Positions 33,854 to 41,335 of a DNA stretch of 41,335 nucleotides are shown here, one piece after another. How positions within the stretch are numbered: position 1 is the stretch's first letter; each line of letters starts with the position of its first letter. The notes below the pieces were generated by a model. The model made no database searches, was not told the origin of the DNA, and saw nothing but the letters and a program-made list of their open reading frames with translations. The stretch spans positions 1-41,335 of the forward strand of contig DROS01000024.1 of NCBI GenBank assembly GCA_011321815.1. Direction: 5' to 3'. The position numbers were made by a program, and so were the translations under genes. The stretch comes from Gammaproteobacteria bacterium. GTDB lineage: Bacteria; Pseudomonadota; Gammaproteobacteria; SZUA-152.

Positions 33854-36012
33854 GCAATGACGAAATCATCCAGGCCAGCAATTACTCACTGGATGACCGC
33901 ACCCTGGTACTCAAACACGGTAGCAGCTTTGCCGTGTTTGACCGCTACGGAGACATCCACGCCCAGGGACATAGTGAACAGGGCATCTACCACCAGGATA
34001 CCCGTTTTTTATCGCAGCTGGATTTACGCCTGGCCGACGGCCGGCGGCCAGTGCTGTTGAACTCAACCCTCAAACAAGACAACAGCCTGCTCACCGTCGA
34101 CCTGACCATTCCGGAAATAGTCAATGATGCAAACAAGCCCATAGTACGCATCGACACCGTGCATGTGTTTCGTGCCAAACTGCTCTACCAGGACACCTGC
34201 TACGAACACCTGCGCCTGTGCAACTACGGCGCCACGACCATCAACCTCCCCTTCGTATTGGCCTTCGATGCCGACTTTGCCGACATTTTTGAAGTACGTG
34301 GCAAACAACGCGAGGCACATGGCCATTGCCTGCCCGTGGAAGTGGATGGACAACAACAAACCATCATCCTGGCGTACACCGGTCTGGATAAAATCACCCG
34401 CCACACCTACATCCAGCTGGAGAATGCCAACGCCAGCATCAACAATAACAACGCCCATTTTGAAGTGGCGCTCGCCCCCGGCGAAGACAAAGACATCTAT
34501 ATCAATATCCAGTGTGATGCGAACCAGGGTGCCACCCCCATCACCAATTACCTCGATGCCCTGCAAAAATTATCAGGTGAATTAAAAACAGCACGCGAAA
34601 ACCACTGCGCAATTCATACCTCCAACGAACAATTCAACGACTGGCTGAATCGCTCGCAAGTAGACCTCAACCTGCTCATCAGCAACACTCCCCATGGCCC
34701 CTACCCCTTTGCTGGCGTGCCCTGGTTCAGCACCCCCTTTGGGCGTGACGGCATCATCACCGCCTTGCATTCATTGTGGATCAACTCCAACACCGCCCGC
34801 GGCGTACTGGCTTTTCTTGCCGCCAACCAAGCCACCGAAATTGATCCTCAGCGTGAAGCTGAACCCGGAAAAATCCTGCACGAAACCCGTGGCGGTGAAA
34901 TGTCGACGCTGGGAGAAGTGCCCTTTGCACAATATTACGGCACCATTGATGCGACGCCACTGTTTGTGGTGCTCGCTGGCGCGTATTATCAGCACACCGG
35001 TGATCGTGCTTTTATTGAATCCATCTGGCCCAACATCGAAGCCGCACTGAATTGGATCGACAACTACGGTGATAAAGATGGCGACGGTTTTTTTGAGTAC
35101 GCCAGCCAAAATGAAAAAGGCCTGTCACAACAAGGCTGGAAAGACTCCGACGATTCGATATTTCACGCCGACGGCAGCGCCGCCACCGGTGCCATTGCCC
35201 TTTGCGAAGTACAAGCCTATGTTTATGACGCTTGGTGCTGCGCTGCAAAACTCTATGCGATGTTAGGCCGGAACGACAGGGCCGAAGCACTGGAAAAAAA
35301 GGCGGCTTCGCTGAAAAAGCGTTTCAACCATACCTTTTGGTGTGACGAACTGGGCACTTATGTACTGGCGCTGGACGGTGACAAACGCCCCTGCCAGATA
35401 CGCTCCTCCAATGCCGGACACACCCTGTTCAGCGGCATCGCCACCCGGCGGCACGCCCGATGCACCATGGAAACCCTATTGAACAAAGCCAGTTATTCCG
35501 GCTGGGGAATACGCACCATCTCCACCAGCGAAAACCGCTACAACCCCATGTCGTACCATAATGGCGCAGTCTGGCCCCACGACAACGCCATGGCCGCCCT
35601 GGGCTTTGCCCGCTACGGTTATCGTAAAGAAGCGGCGCAAATACTCACAGGCTTGTTTGAGGCCAGCCTGTTTCTCGACCTGCGACGCATGCCGGAATTA
35701 TTTTGCGGATTTCTCAAACGCAAAGGCGAAGGTCCCACACTTTATCCGCTGGCCTGCGCACCACAAGCCTGGTCCAGCACCGTGGTATTCGCCCTGTTGC
35801 AGGCCTGTCTGGGCATAGAAACAAGCAATACCCCGCAACCCCAAATCACTTTCTGCAAACCTTATTTACCGCCCTGGCTGGATTTCCTGGAAATCAAAAA
35901 ACTCACTGTAGGCAACACATCCGTTGATGTTTTTCTTCAGCGTTACGATAATGATGTAGGGGTTAATGTTTTGCGGCGGGAAGGTAATGTAAAAGTAACG
36001 GTAGTAAAATAA
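33850..36012 (+). CDS. Amylo-alpha-1,6-glucosidase (glycogen debranching) family protein
   Basis: A 720-residue protein with an N-terminal GDE_N_bis-type beta domain (about 15-215, with GIYHQDTRFLSQLDLRLADGRRP) and a C-terminal (alpha/alpha)6 GDE_C domain. Family landmarks are GVPWFSTPFGRDGIITALHSLW, GEMSTLGEVPFAQYYGTIDATP, GWKDSDDS (likely catalytic acid region) and SYHNGAVWPHDNAMAALGFARYG. It may hydrolyse alpha-1,6 or related alpha-glucosidic linkages in glycogen or another glucan; the exact substrate cannot be read. It starts with GTG overlapping the glycosyltransferase stop. No other glycogen gene lies in the window. Confidence 0.85.
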   Translation: MSNDEIIQASNYSLDDRTLVLKHGSSFAVFDRYGDIHAQGHSEQGIYHQDTRFLSQLDLRLADGRRPVLLNSTLKQDNSLLTVDLTIPEIVNDANKPIVRIDTVHVFRAKLLYQDTCYEHLRLCNYGATTINLPFVLAFDADFADIFEVRGKQREAHGHCLPVEVDGQQQTIILAYTGLDKITRHTYIQLENANASINNNNAHFEVALAPGEDKDIYINIQCDANQGATPITNYLDALQKLSGELKTARENHCAIHTSNEQFNDWLNRSQVDLNLLISNTPHGPYPFAGVPWFSTPFGRDGIITALHSLWINSNTARGVLAFLAANQATEIDPQREAEPGKILHETRGGEMSTLGEVPFAQYYGTIDATPLFVVLAGAYYQHTGDRAFIESIWPNIEAALNWIDNYGDKDGDGFFEYASQNEKGLSQQGWKDSDDSIFHADGSAATGAIALCEVQAYVYDAWCCAAKLYAMLGRNDRAEALEKKAASLKKRFNHTFWCDELGTYVLALDGDKRPCQIRSSNAGHTLFSGIATRRHARCTMETLLNKASYSGWGIRTISTSENRYNPMSYHNGAVWPHDNAMAALGFARYGYRKEAAQILTGLFEASLFLDLRRMPELFCGFLKRKGEGPTLYPLACAPQAWSSTVVFALLQACLGIETSNTPQPQITFCKPYLPPWLDFLEIKKLTVGNTSVDVFLQRYDNDVGVNVLRREGNVKVTVVK

Positions 36013-36037
36013 ACCAGCATAACAGCAAGCAACACCA

Positions 36038-36478
36038 TCAAGGCCGGAGATAACTGTAACCCTGCTCCTGCAATTCCATAATACGCGCCACACCAGCTTT
36101 CACAGTACCCACACCCGACAGTAGCTCAGGTTTTTTGCCGGTCTTTTTAGTCACTTTTTCCATGGTATTGGAACAAGCGTTAAAGGTAATATCCTGAATG
36201 GCCAGACTTTCCACACGTTTGGCCTGCTTGCTTTTTTTGGTTAACAAATCAAGGCCCGGACCATAGGCCACAATCTCAATCAGAATATTGTCCATACCAT
36301 AAAGCTTTTGCAGATTAACCGCATTATTAAGCGCAATTCTTTGGGTACGTGGATCATCAGTACTGACCTGTATCACGATTTTATGAATAACATCATCTTC
36401 CGCAAAAACGAAACCGGTATTCCCCAGCAACAACAGTGCACCAAGTACAGGTATAAATAATTTCTGTAATCTGTTCAT
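36038..36478 (-). CDS. Exported DsrE/DsrF-like protein
   Basis: A 146-residue protein with a signal peptide (MNRLQKLFIPVLGALLLLGN through about FVFA, residue 26), then a DsrE-like fold: KIVIQVSTDDPRTQRIALNNAVNL, ILIEIVAYGPGLDLL and FNACSNTMEKV with a single conserved-looking cysteine. It ends in GVARIMELQEQGYSYLRP. Cytoplasmic DsrE homologues carry sulfur in sulfur oxidation and tRNA thiolation. Exported single-cysteine relatives are common in sulfur-metabolising and other proteobacteria but lack a defined role. The ATG has a very strong ribosome binding site (GAAGGAGGG). Convergent with the debranching enzyme gene. Confidence 0.82.
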   Translation of the reverse strand: MNRLQKLFIPVLGALLLLGNTGFVFAEDDVIHKIVIQVSTDDPRTQRIALNNAVNLQKLYGMDNILIEIVAYGPGLDLLTKKSKQAKRVESLAIQDITFNACSNTMEKVTKKTGKKPELLSGVGTVKAGVARIMELQEQGYSYLRP

Positions 36479-36616
36479 CAGATTCCCTCCTTCTTTGGTT
36501 TCACAGGATTCTGTAAATATATACCTGTGACGTTTGGGTTTCAGATTTAAGTGTGCATTGTTGCTTTAATTGACAATAAATGAAAGAAGTGGGACGGTGA
36601 AGCTAGGTCAAGCCTT

Positions 36617-36645
36617 GGTAGTCCCCCGGCACAGCCGGGACTACC
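36617..36645. repeat. Hairpin directly after the RND permease stop
   Basis: GGTAGTC and GACTACC arms with inner CCGGC/GCCGG form a GC-rich stem with a 2-nt bulge and 3-nt loop, immediately after the TAA. There is no T tract on either strand, so it is more likely a dispersed palindrome of the GTAGTCCCGGC type, though it could still stabilise or end the transcript. Confidence 0.55.
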
Positions 36646-39600
36646 TTACTGATTTTTATGCGCACTCGGTACGCTGACCATCAGCCACCGGGCGCCCTGC
36701 TTTACATCTTCCAGAATCCGATAGCCTGTGGGAATTAACAATAATGTTAAAAACGTTGCGTATAAAATACCGAAACCCAGCGATACCGCCATGGGAATCA
36801 AAAACTGCGCTTGGGTGCTTTTGTCCAGCAGCAATGGTGTCAGCCCTGCAAACGTTGTGACTGAGGTCAGCAGAATGGGGCGGAAACGTGCCCCTCCGGC
36901 AGTGCGTAATGCTTCATCCAGCCGCATGCCTTCACGACGTTTGCGGTTAATCCAGTCCACCAGCACCAGGCTGTCGTTGACCACCACACCTGCCAGCGCC
37001 AACATGCCCAGCAGACTCAGGATATTAAGGTTCAGTCCCATCACCATGTGTCCCAATAGCGCGCCAACGATACTGAATGGAATCACGATCAATACCAGTA
37101 ACGGTTGCACGTAGGAACGAAACGGGATGGCTAACAATGAATAGATGGCAAACAGGGTAAAAAATGCGCCGGAGATAAGACTGCCAAAAGTTTCACCCTG
37201 TTCCCGCTGTTCACCTTCGAGACTGTAAGACACGCCCGGGTATTTTAGCAGTAGTTCGTCCATGAAGCGTCGCAGGTCGTCAGCAATGGTACGGGCATCG
37301 GTGGTTTTTTTGTCAAGATCAGCGGTGACATTCACTACCCGCCGCCGGTCGACACGACGGATACTGGAAAAGCCATGGCCCATTTCCACCGCCGCCACAT
37401 TACCGAAGGGCACTTGTGTGCCATCGGCGGTGCGAATGTGCATGATATCAAGGCTGCCCAGGTCACGGCGTTCGGCTTCTGTGTAACGTACCATCACCCG
37501 CACATCGTCACGGCCGCGCTGAATACGTTGCGCTTCGGCACCCAAAAAGGCCTGTTGTACCTGTCTGCCCAGTTCAGTCGTGGACAGTCCTAACAATTCC
37601 GCCTCGGGGCGTACCGTGAGTTTGATTTCCGGTTTACCGTCTTCAAAGCTGTCCCGAATTTCATACACACCGGGATATTGGCGCAACTGCTCACGCACTA
37701 TGCCCGCAATTTCTGCCAGTACGGCAAAATCCCGTCCGACAAGCTGTACATCAATGGGGTCACCGCCACGACCGATTTCAGCACGATAAGTCAGTCCTTT
37801 GGCGCCAGGAATTTCGCCAACGGCACGACGCCAGGCATGCACCAGCTCGCGGGTCGACACCTCCATTTTTCGTTCTTCGGGTGGCACCAACGCCAGACTC
37901 ACCTGCCCCAGTTCGGCACTCCCCTTCAACAGCCCGCTCTCACGGCCATTTGTGGACGGTGTCCCGCCACCACTACTCCAGCCAGTGTTGACCATGATGT
38001 TCGTGATTACCGAATTGCCATCGCTGTCCACATAGCGATCACGCAATACTTCTGCCGCCTTGGCCATGGCCGTCAGGTGTCGTGCGGTTACCTGCTCAGG
38101 CGTACCAGACTGCATCACCAGCGTGGCATATACGATTTCACTTTCCACACGAGGAAAAAAAGTAAATGCATAACGGCCACTCATCGCAAAGCTGAGTATC
38201 ACAAATGATACCGCGATAAAAAAGGCTAACGTTAAATAGCGTTGCCGTAACGCGCTGGCCAGCAGTGGCTGATAAAAGTGTTTAACAACATATTCCAGTC
38301 CATTCGCCACTTTGCGTTGCAGACGCAACAACGGATTAATTTTTTTCTGTTGTTGCTGGTGTTCCATGCGCACATGGCGCAGGTGCGCGGGTAAAATCAA
38401 CTTGGATTCCACCCAGGAAAACAACAGCACTGGAATCACTATAGTGGGGATCTGCGCAAAAATCAGCCCGCGGTATCCATCCACAAACAGCAGTGGTGCA
38501 AAAGCCACTACAGTCGTCAGCAGGCCAAAGGTCACTGGCACCGAGACTTCCTGCGCGCCACGCACAGCCGCTTCCACCGGGTCTTCCGAGCGCTTGAGGT
38601 GGCTGAAAATATTTTCGCTGGTAACAATGGCATCATCCACCACGATACCCAGTACCAGAATAAACGCGAACAGGCTGATGATATTAATAGTCACGCCCAG
38701 TTCCGGCATCACCCATAACGCGCCCATAAAGCTGATGGGGATGCCCGCGCACACCCACAATGCCACCGAGAGGCGCAGAAACAACGCCAGAATCAGAAAA
38801 ATCAGCAGCCCGCCCTGCCAGGCACTGTCCAGCAGGGTCTGCAAACGCAACTTGACGATATGCGAACGATCCTGCCATTGTCCCAGTGATACATTGGCTG
38901 GCAACAGCGCATTTTTGCTGGCTATGTAATCCTTGACCACCCGGGCAATGGCCAGCGTACTTTGCTCACCGGTACGAAACACTTTAACCAATACACCGGG
39001 CTTGCCATCAAAGCGCATGGCCAGCGGGTTCTGCTCAAAACCGTCATTAATATGCGCCACATCGCCCAGCATAAGCCGCGAACCATCGGCACGTGCACGC
39101 AACACAATGGCCGCAAAATCATCACTACCATAGGCTTGTCCCTGGGTGCGCAATAAAATTTCGCCACCTTCGGTACGAATGGAACCGGCAGGCAAATCCA
39201 CTGATGAACGTTGAATGGCTTGCACCACGGCATCAAAAGTCAACCCATAACGATTCAATACCTGCTCGCTCAGCCCGATACTGATTTCCGGTGAGCGCAC
39301 CGCATTCAATTCAACCTGATTCAGCATTGGCAAAGCCGCAAGTTCATCACGCACTTCCTCGCCATAACGGCGCAGCTCACGCTCAGACAACTCGCCGGAC
39401 ACAACCACACTAATCGCTGCACGGCGAAATATCACCACGTTGAATGCGGCACGCCCCACCCCATCGGGAAATGTGGAAATAACATCCACCCGCGCCTTGA
39501 TGTCTTCCAGCAATTGATGAGGATTGATGCCCTTAAGCACCTCGACGCGGATGCGCGCCATCCCCTCCTCAGCCACCGAGGTGATTTTTTTTATGCCATC

Positions 39601-39828
39601 AAGGTCGATGATAGCCTCTTCGATACGAACCACCAGCGACTGTTCCACTTCAGCAGGAGTCGCGCCACGATAAGCGAGGCCAATGGTGATCATGTCGCTT
39701 TCAAACGATGGGAACTCTTCCAGCGGAATACGATTAAACGCCGCATGCGCACCCAGCATGAGGATGATCACCATCAACAAATTGGCAGCGACCGGATTAC
39801 GGACAAACCAGTTGATCATGGCGTGCAT
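36646..39828 (-). CDS. RND efflux pump inner-membrane permease
   Basis: A 1060-residue RND transporter with twelve predicted membrane segments and two large periplasmic loops. It opens MINWFVRNPVAANLLMVIILMLGAH. The proton-relay segment is VLGIVVDDAIVTSENIF (two adjacent Asp), and the second half has MLALAGVVVNDSLVLVDWINRKR. The DD pattern fits the HAE (organic-compound/multidrug) branch, not the heavy-metal HME branch. It starts 2 bp after the membrane fusion protein gene, so they form an operon. No outer-membrane channel gene is in the window. A second ATG three codons in is an alternative start. Confidence 0.93.
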   Translation of the reverse strand: MHAMINWFVRNPVAANLLMVIILMLGAHAAFNRIPLEEFPSFESDMITIGLAYRGATPAEVEQSLVVRIEEAIIDLDGIKKITSVAEEGMARIRVEVLKGINPHQLLEDIKARVDVISTFPDGVGRAAFNVVIFRRAAISVVVSGELSERELRRYGEEVRDELAALPMLNQVELNAVRSPEISIGLSEQVLNRYGLTFDAVVQAIQRSSVDLPAGSIRTEGGEILLRTQGQAYGSDDFAAIVLRARADGSRLMLGDVAHINDGFEQNPLAMRFDGKPGVLVKVFRTGEQSTLAIARVVKDYIASKNALLPANVSLGQWQDRSHIVKLRLQTLLDSAWQGGLLIFLILALFLRLSVALWVCAGIPISFMGALWVMPELGVTINIISLFAFILVLGIVVDDAIVTSENIFSHLKRSEDPVEAAVRGAQEVSVPVTFGLLTTVVAFAPLLFVDGYRGLIFAQIPTIVIPVLLFSWVESKLILPAHLRHVRMEHQQQQKKINPLLRLQRKVANGLEYVVKHFYQPLLASALRQRYLTLAFFIAVSFVILSFAMSGRYAFTFFPRVESEIVYATLVMQSGTPEQVTARHLTAMAKAAEVLRDRYVDSDGNSVITNIMVNTGWSSGGGTPSTNGRESGLLKGSAELGQVSLALVPPEERKMEVSTRELVHAWRRAVGEIPGAKGLTYRAEIGRGGDPIDVQLVGRDFAVLAEIAGIVREQLRQYPGVYEIRDSFEDGKPEIKLTVRPEAELLGLSTTELGRQVQQAFLGAEAQRIQRGRDDVRVMVRYTEAERRDLGSLDIMHIRTADGTQVPFGNVAAVEMGHGFSSIRRVDRRRVVNVTADLDKKTTDARTIADDLRRFMDELLLKYPGVSYSLEGEQREQGETFGSLISGAFFTLFAIYSLLAIPFRSYVQPLLVLIVIPFSIVGALLGHMVMGLNLNILSLLGMLALAGVVVNDSLVLVDWINRKRREGMRLDEALRTAGGARFRPILLTSVTTFAGLTPLLLDKSTQAQFLIPMAVSLGFGILYATFLTLLLIPTGYRILEDVKQGARWLMVSVPSAHKNQ

Positions 39829-39830
39829 GA

Positions 39831-41039
39831 TTAATCCTCAACCTTCGCCAGACGGGCCTCACTATTTTCATTGTTTTCATCGAAAACAGAAACGGCTGTG
39901 CCATCGCGGGCAAACGGCATGGGCGTCAAAGAAATACGCTCCCCAGCCTGTAAACCAGCGCTAACCACAACTTGCTCCCCCCTGCGTAAAGCCACCTGCA
40001 CGGTACGACGCTCAATATGCCGGTCTTCTGTCACCACCAACACCGTATCACCAATCTCCACTGCTGAACGCGGCAGTACAAACACATCCCGCAGGCGCTG
40101 CCCCTGAATATCGGCTTCCACAAACTGACCGATTTTTAATGGTGGAATAGCATCATTACCCTGTTTTTTATACTGAAAGGGACTATCAATTTGCGCCACC
40201 ACAAACAACTGACGACTGGCAGTATCAATGGCGCCATCTGTACGCACCAACCGCCCCTGCCATTGATGAATCACATTACCCACGCGATGGCTGAGTGTAA
40301 CGGCGGCCTTATGCTTGCTGTTTTGCTCACCAAAACCAGGCAAATCCACAAATGCCAATTGACTGTCAGTAAGCGGCAAACGCACTTCGGCAGCATCTAC
40401 GGCATAAATGGTGGCTGCTATGGTACCGGGTGCAATGTACTGCCCCACATCCACCTTTTTCTCCAACACCCGCCCGGCATAAGGCGCGCGAATTTTAGTG
40501 CGCGCCAGGTTTGTTTCCGCCTGTTGCAAACGTGCCTCGGCAGCCGCCATGTCGGCGCGGGCACTGGCAACTTGTGGTTTGTACAAAGTCAGATCGGTGG
40601 GTTGTTCCTTGCGTCCCAGTTTTTCCCAGTCATGCAACGCATTTTGTGCCAACGCTTTTTTCTGTTCCAAAACCAGATGAGCACGGGCCAGGTCGGCGCG
40701 GGCGATGATAATGGCATTCTCATAGTCCGTAGGCGCGATAACCAACAGGGTTTCACCCGCAGCAAATGAACCACCATTACGAAAATTGGTGGCAATGGAA
40801 ACAATGCGCCCTGCCACCTCCGGAATCAGCGTGCTCTGTGTACGCGGTGTTACCGTACCCTGGGTACGCAGCAACACCTGATAGTTTTGCGGCTGTACAA
40901 TTTGTGTTTCCACTGTCGGCAAAGCCGGAATCGGCAAGCGCAATGTAACTTCGGGACCCGTGGCCATCAGCACCAGACCGGTAAAAATGCCAATGCCAAG
41001 CACCACAACGGGGAAAAAAATACGTGATAAACGATTCAT
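39831..41039 (-). CDS. RND efflux pump periplasmic adaptor (membrane fusion protein)
   Basis: A 402-residue HlyD/AcrA-type adaptor. It has an N-terminal anchor (IFFPVVVLGIGIFTGLVLMA, about 7-26), a split lipoyl domain (GTVTPRTQSTLIPEVAGRIVSIA and ARTKIRAPYAGRVLEKKVDVGQYI), an alpha-hairpin (about 112-178, rich in Ala/Glu/Arg), and a beta-barrel and membrane-proximal domain ending VVSAGLQAGERISLTP. No lipobox is seen. It connects the downstream RND permease to an outer-membrane channel encoded elsewhere. The start has GGAGG upstream. Confidence 0.92.
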   Translation of the reverse strand: MNRLSRIFFPVVVLGIGIFTGLVLMATGPEVTLRLPIPALPTVETQIVQPQNYQVLLRTQGTVTPRTQSTLIPEVAGRIVSIATNFRNGGSFAAGETLLVIAPTDYENAIIIARADLARAHLVLEQKKALAQNALHDWEKLGRKEQPTDLTLYKPQVASARADMAAAEARLQQAETNLARTKIRAPYAGRVLEKKVDVGQYIAPGTIAATIYAVDAAEVRLPLTDSQLAFVDLPGFGEQNSKHKAAVTLSHRVGNVIHQWQGRLVRTDGAIDTASRQLFVVAQIDSPFQYKKQGNDAIPPLKIGQFVEADIQGQRLRDVFVLPRSAVEIGDTVLVVTEDRHIERRTVQVALRRGEQVVVSAGLQAGERISLTPMPFARDGTAVSVFDENNENSEARLAKVED

Positions 41040-41192
41040 AATGCCTCCATGCCACTACAGTAATCCTGGGCGCAAAACGAACCAATCATCACAATGGGAA
41101 AAATATTATCGGGTTTGATACCAACTATCATCCATGAATGGGGCGACTCAGTGCCCTTGTTGTTTCACGCTCACCGTCCGGCGACCAATCCT
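41040..41192. other. Upstream region of the RND operon
   Basis: About 150 bp with no gene. It should contain the RND operon promoter; the AT-rich GATAATATT on the minus strand (around 41110-41120) is the best -10 candidate, but no clear -35 or operator was found. No regulator gene is visible before the window ends. Confidence 0.35.
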
Positions 41193-41216
41193 AGTACTCT
41201 TTCAAGGTGATAAATT
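41193..41216. repeat. 24-bp motif shared with 13866-13889
   Basis: AGTACTCTTTCAAGG followed by TGATAAATT, differing at one base from the copy after ybbP. Here it lies just outside a large palindrome. Confidence 0.5.
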
Positions 41217-41224
41217 GGGATTCA

Positions 41225-41322
41225 GTTGGTCTGTCAGCGTTCAGGGCAAGACGCTCCTCGCAGCGAATGGCCGTCGTCCTTTGCAAGAGGAGCAACGCCG
41301 CCATGGACGCTGACAGGCCAAC
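41225..41322. repeat. Large imperfect palindrome at the right edge
   Basis: Arms at 41225-41259 and 41287-41322 pair over about 35 bp with a few mismatches (outer CTGTCAGCG/CGCTGACAG, inner GCTCCTC/GAGGAGC) around a loop of about 27 nt. No coding frame with recognisable features runs through it. It may be the end of a mobile or dispersed element continuing beyond the window. Confidence 0.6.
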
Positions 41323-41335
41323 CCTTCGGGCGCTC

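Noticed and set aside
41225-41322. Integron attC site
   Set aside because: The outer ends read GTT...AAC, the reverse of the AAC...GTT layout of attC, and no integrase or cassette array is present.

Overview
The window reads as a chromosomal stretch from a gammaproteobacterium. The strongest evidence is gene order. suhB lies divergent to trmJ-cysE-iscR-iscS-iscU-iscA-hscB-hscA-fdx-iscX, ubiG is followed by a MupP-type phosphatase, and tesA lies divergent to ybbA-ybbP. All of these are gammaproteobacterial arrangements. Nearly all of the sequence is coding, base composition looks mid-GC, and I see no rRNA, tRNA, CRISPR array, prophage or intact insertion sequence.

Layout, left to right. (1) 1-6.8 kb: a gene cut by the left edge, the aminotransferase alaC, a Mth938-like protein, ubiG, mupP, rmuC, a nitrobindin-like heme protein and a SprT-like metalloprotease. 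The nitrobindin-like gene is bracketed by two inverted copies of a short MITE-like element. (2) 6.8-12.2 kb, minus strand: the ilvB-ilvH-ilvC operon (branched-chain amino acids) with a hairpin in its leader and a strong terminator at its end. It is followed by a phosphatidylserine-decarboxylase homologue that has lost the serine which normally becomes the pyruvoyl cofactor, a small unknown ORF, and pssA. (3) 12.6-13.8 kb: DUF3579, a MIF-like tautomerase and a DUF4124 protein. (4) 13.9-17.9 kb: ybbP and ybbA, with divergent tesA. (5) 17.9-25.1 kb: a complete isc iron-sulfur cluster operon carrying two consecutive cysteine desulfurase genes. A good IscR type 1 box overlaps a promoter about 250 bp upstream of iscR. 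(6) 25.1-30.1 kb: cysE, trmJ, suhB, a small unknown protein, a tail-anchored FHA protein and pilU. (7) 30.1-36.5 kb: a RhdA-type rhodanese, bioA, a translationally coupled glycosyltransferase/glycogen-debranching-type pair, and an exported DsrE-like protein. (8) 36.6-41.0 kb: an RND efflux pump (membrane-fusion protein plus permease), followed upstream by a large imperfect palindrome at the right edge.

Functional links. CysE makes O-acetylserine for cysteine, the cysteine desulfurases take sulfur from cysteine, and the Isc scaffold, chaperones and ferredoxin build Fe-S clusters under IscR control. The rhodanese and DsrE-like protein add a sulfur-handling theme. pssA makes phosphatidylserine, but the neighbouring decarboxylase homologue may not be able to convert it to phosphatidylethanolamine.

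I did not find a clearly new multi-gene system. The best leads are the altered Psd homologue, the MITE-like pair that seems to supply the ribosome binding site of sprT, the ilv leader with two mutually exclusive pairings, and the distant IscR-box promoter with a long leader. Functional calls are from reading translated sequence and remembered family motifs; no database search was run.
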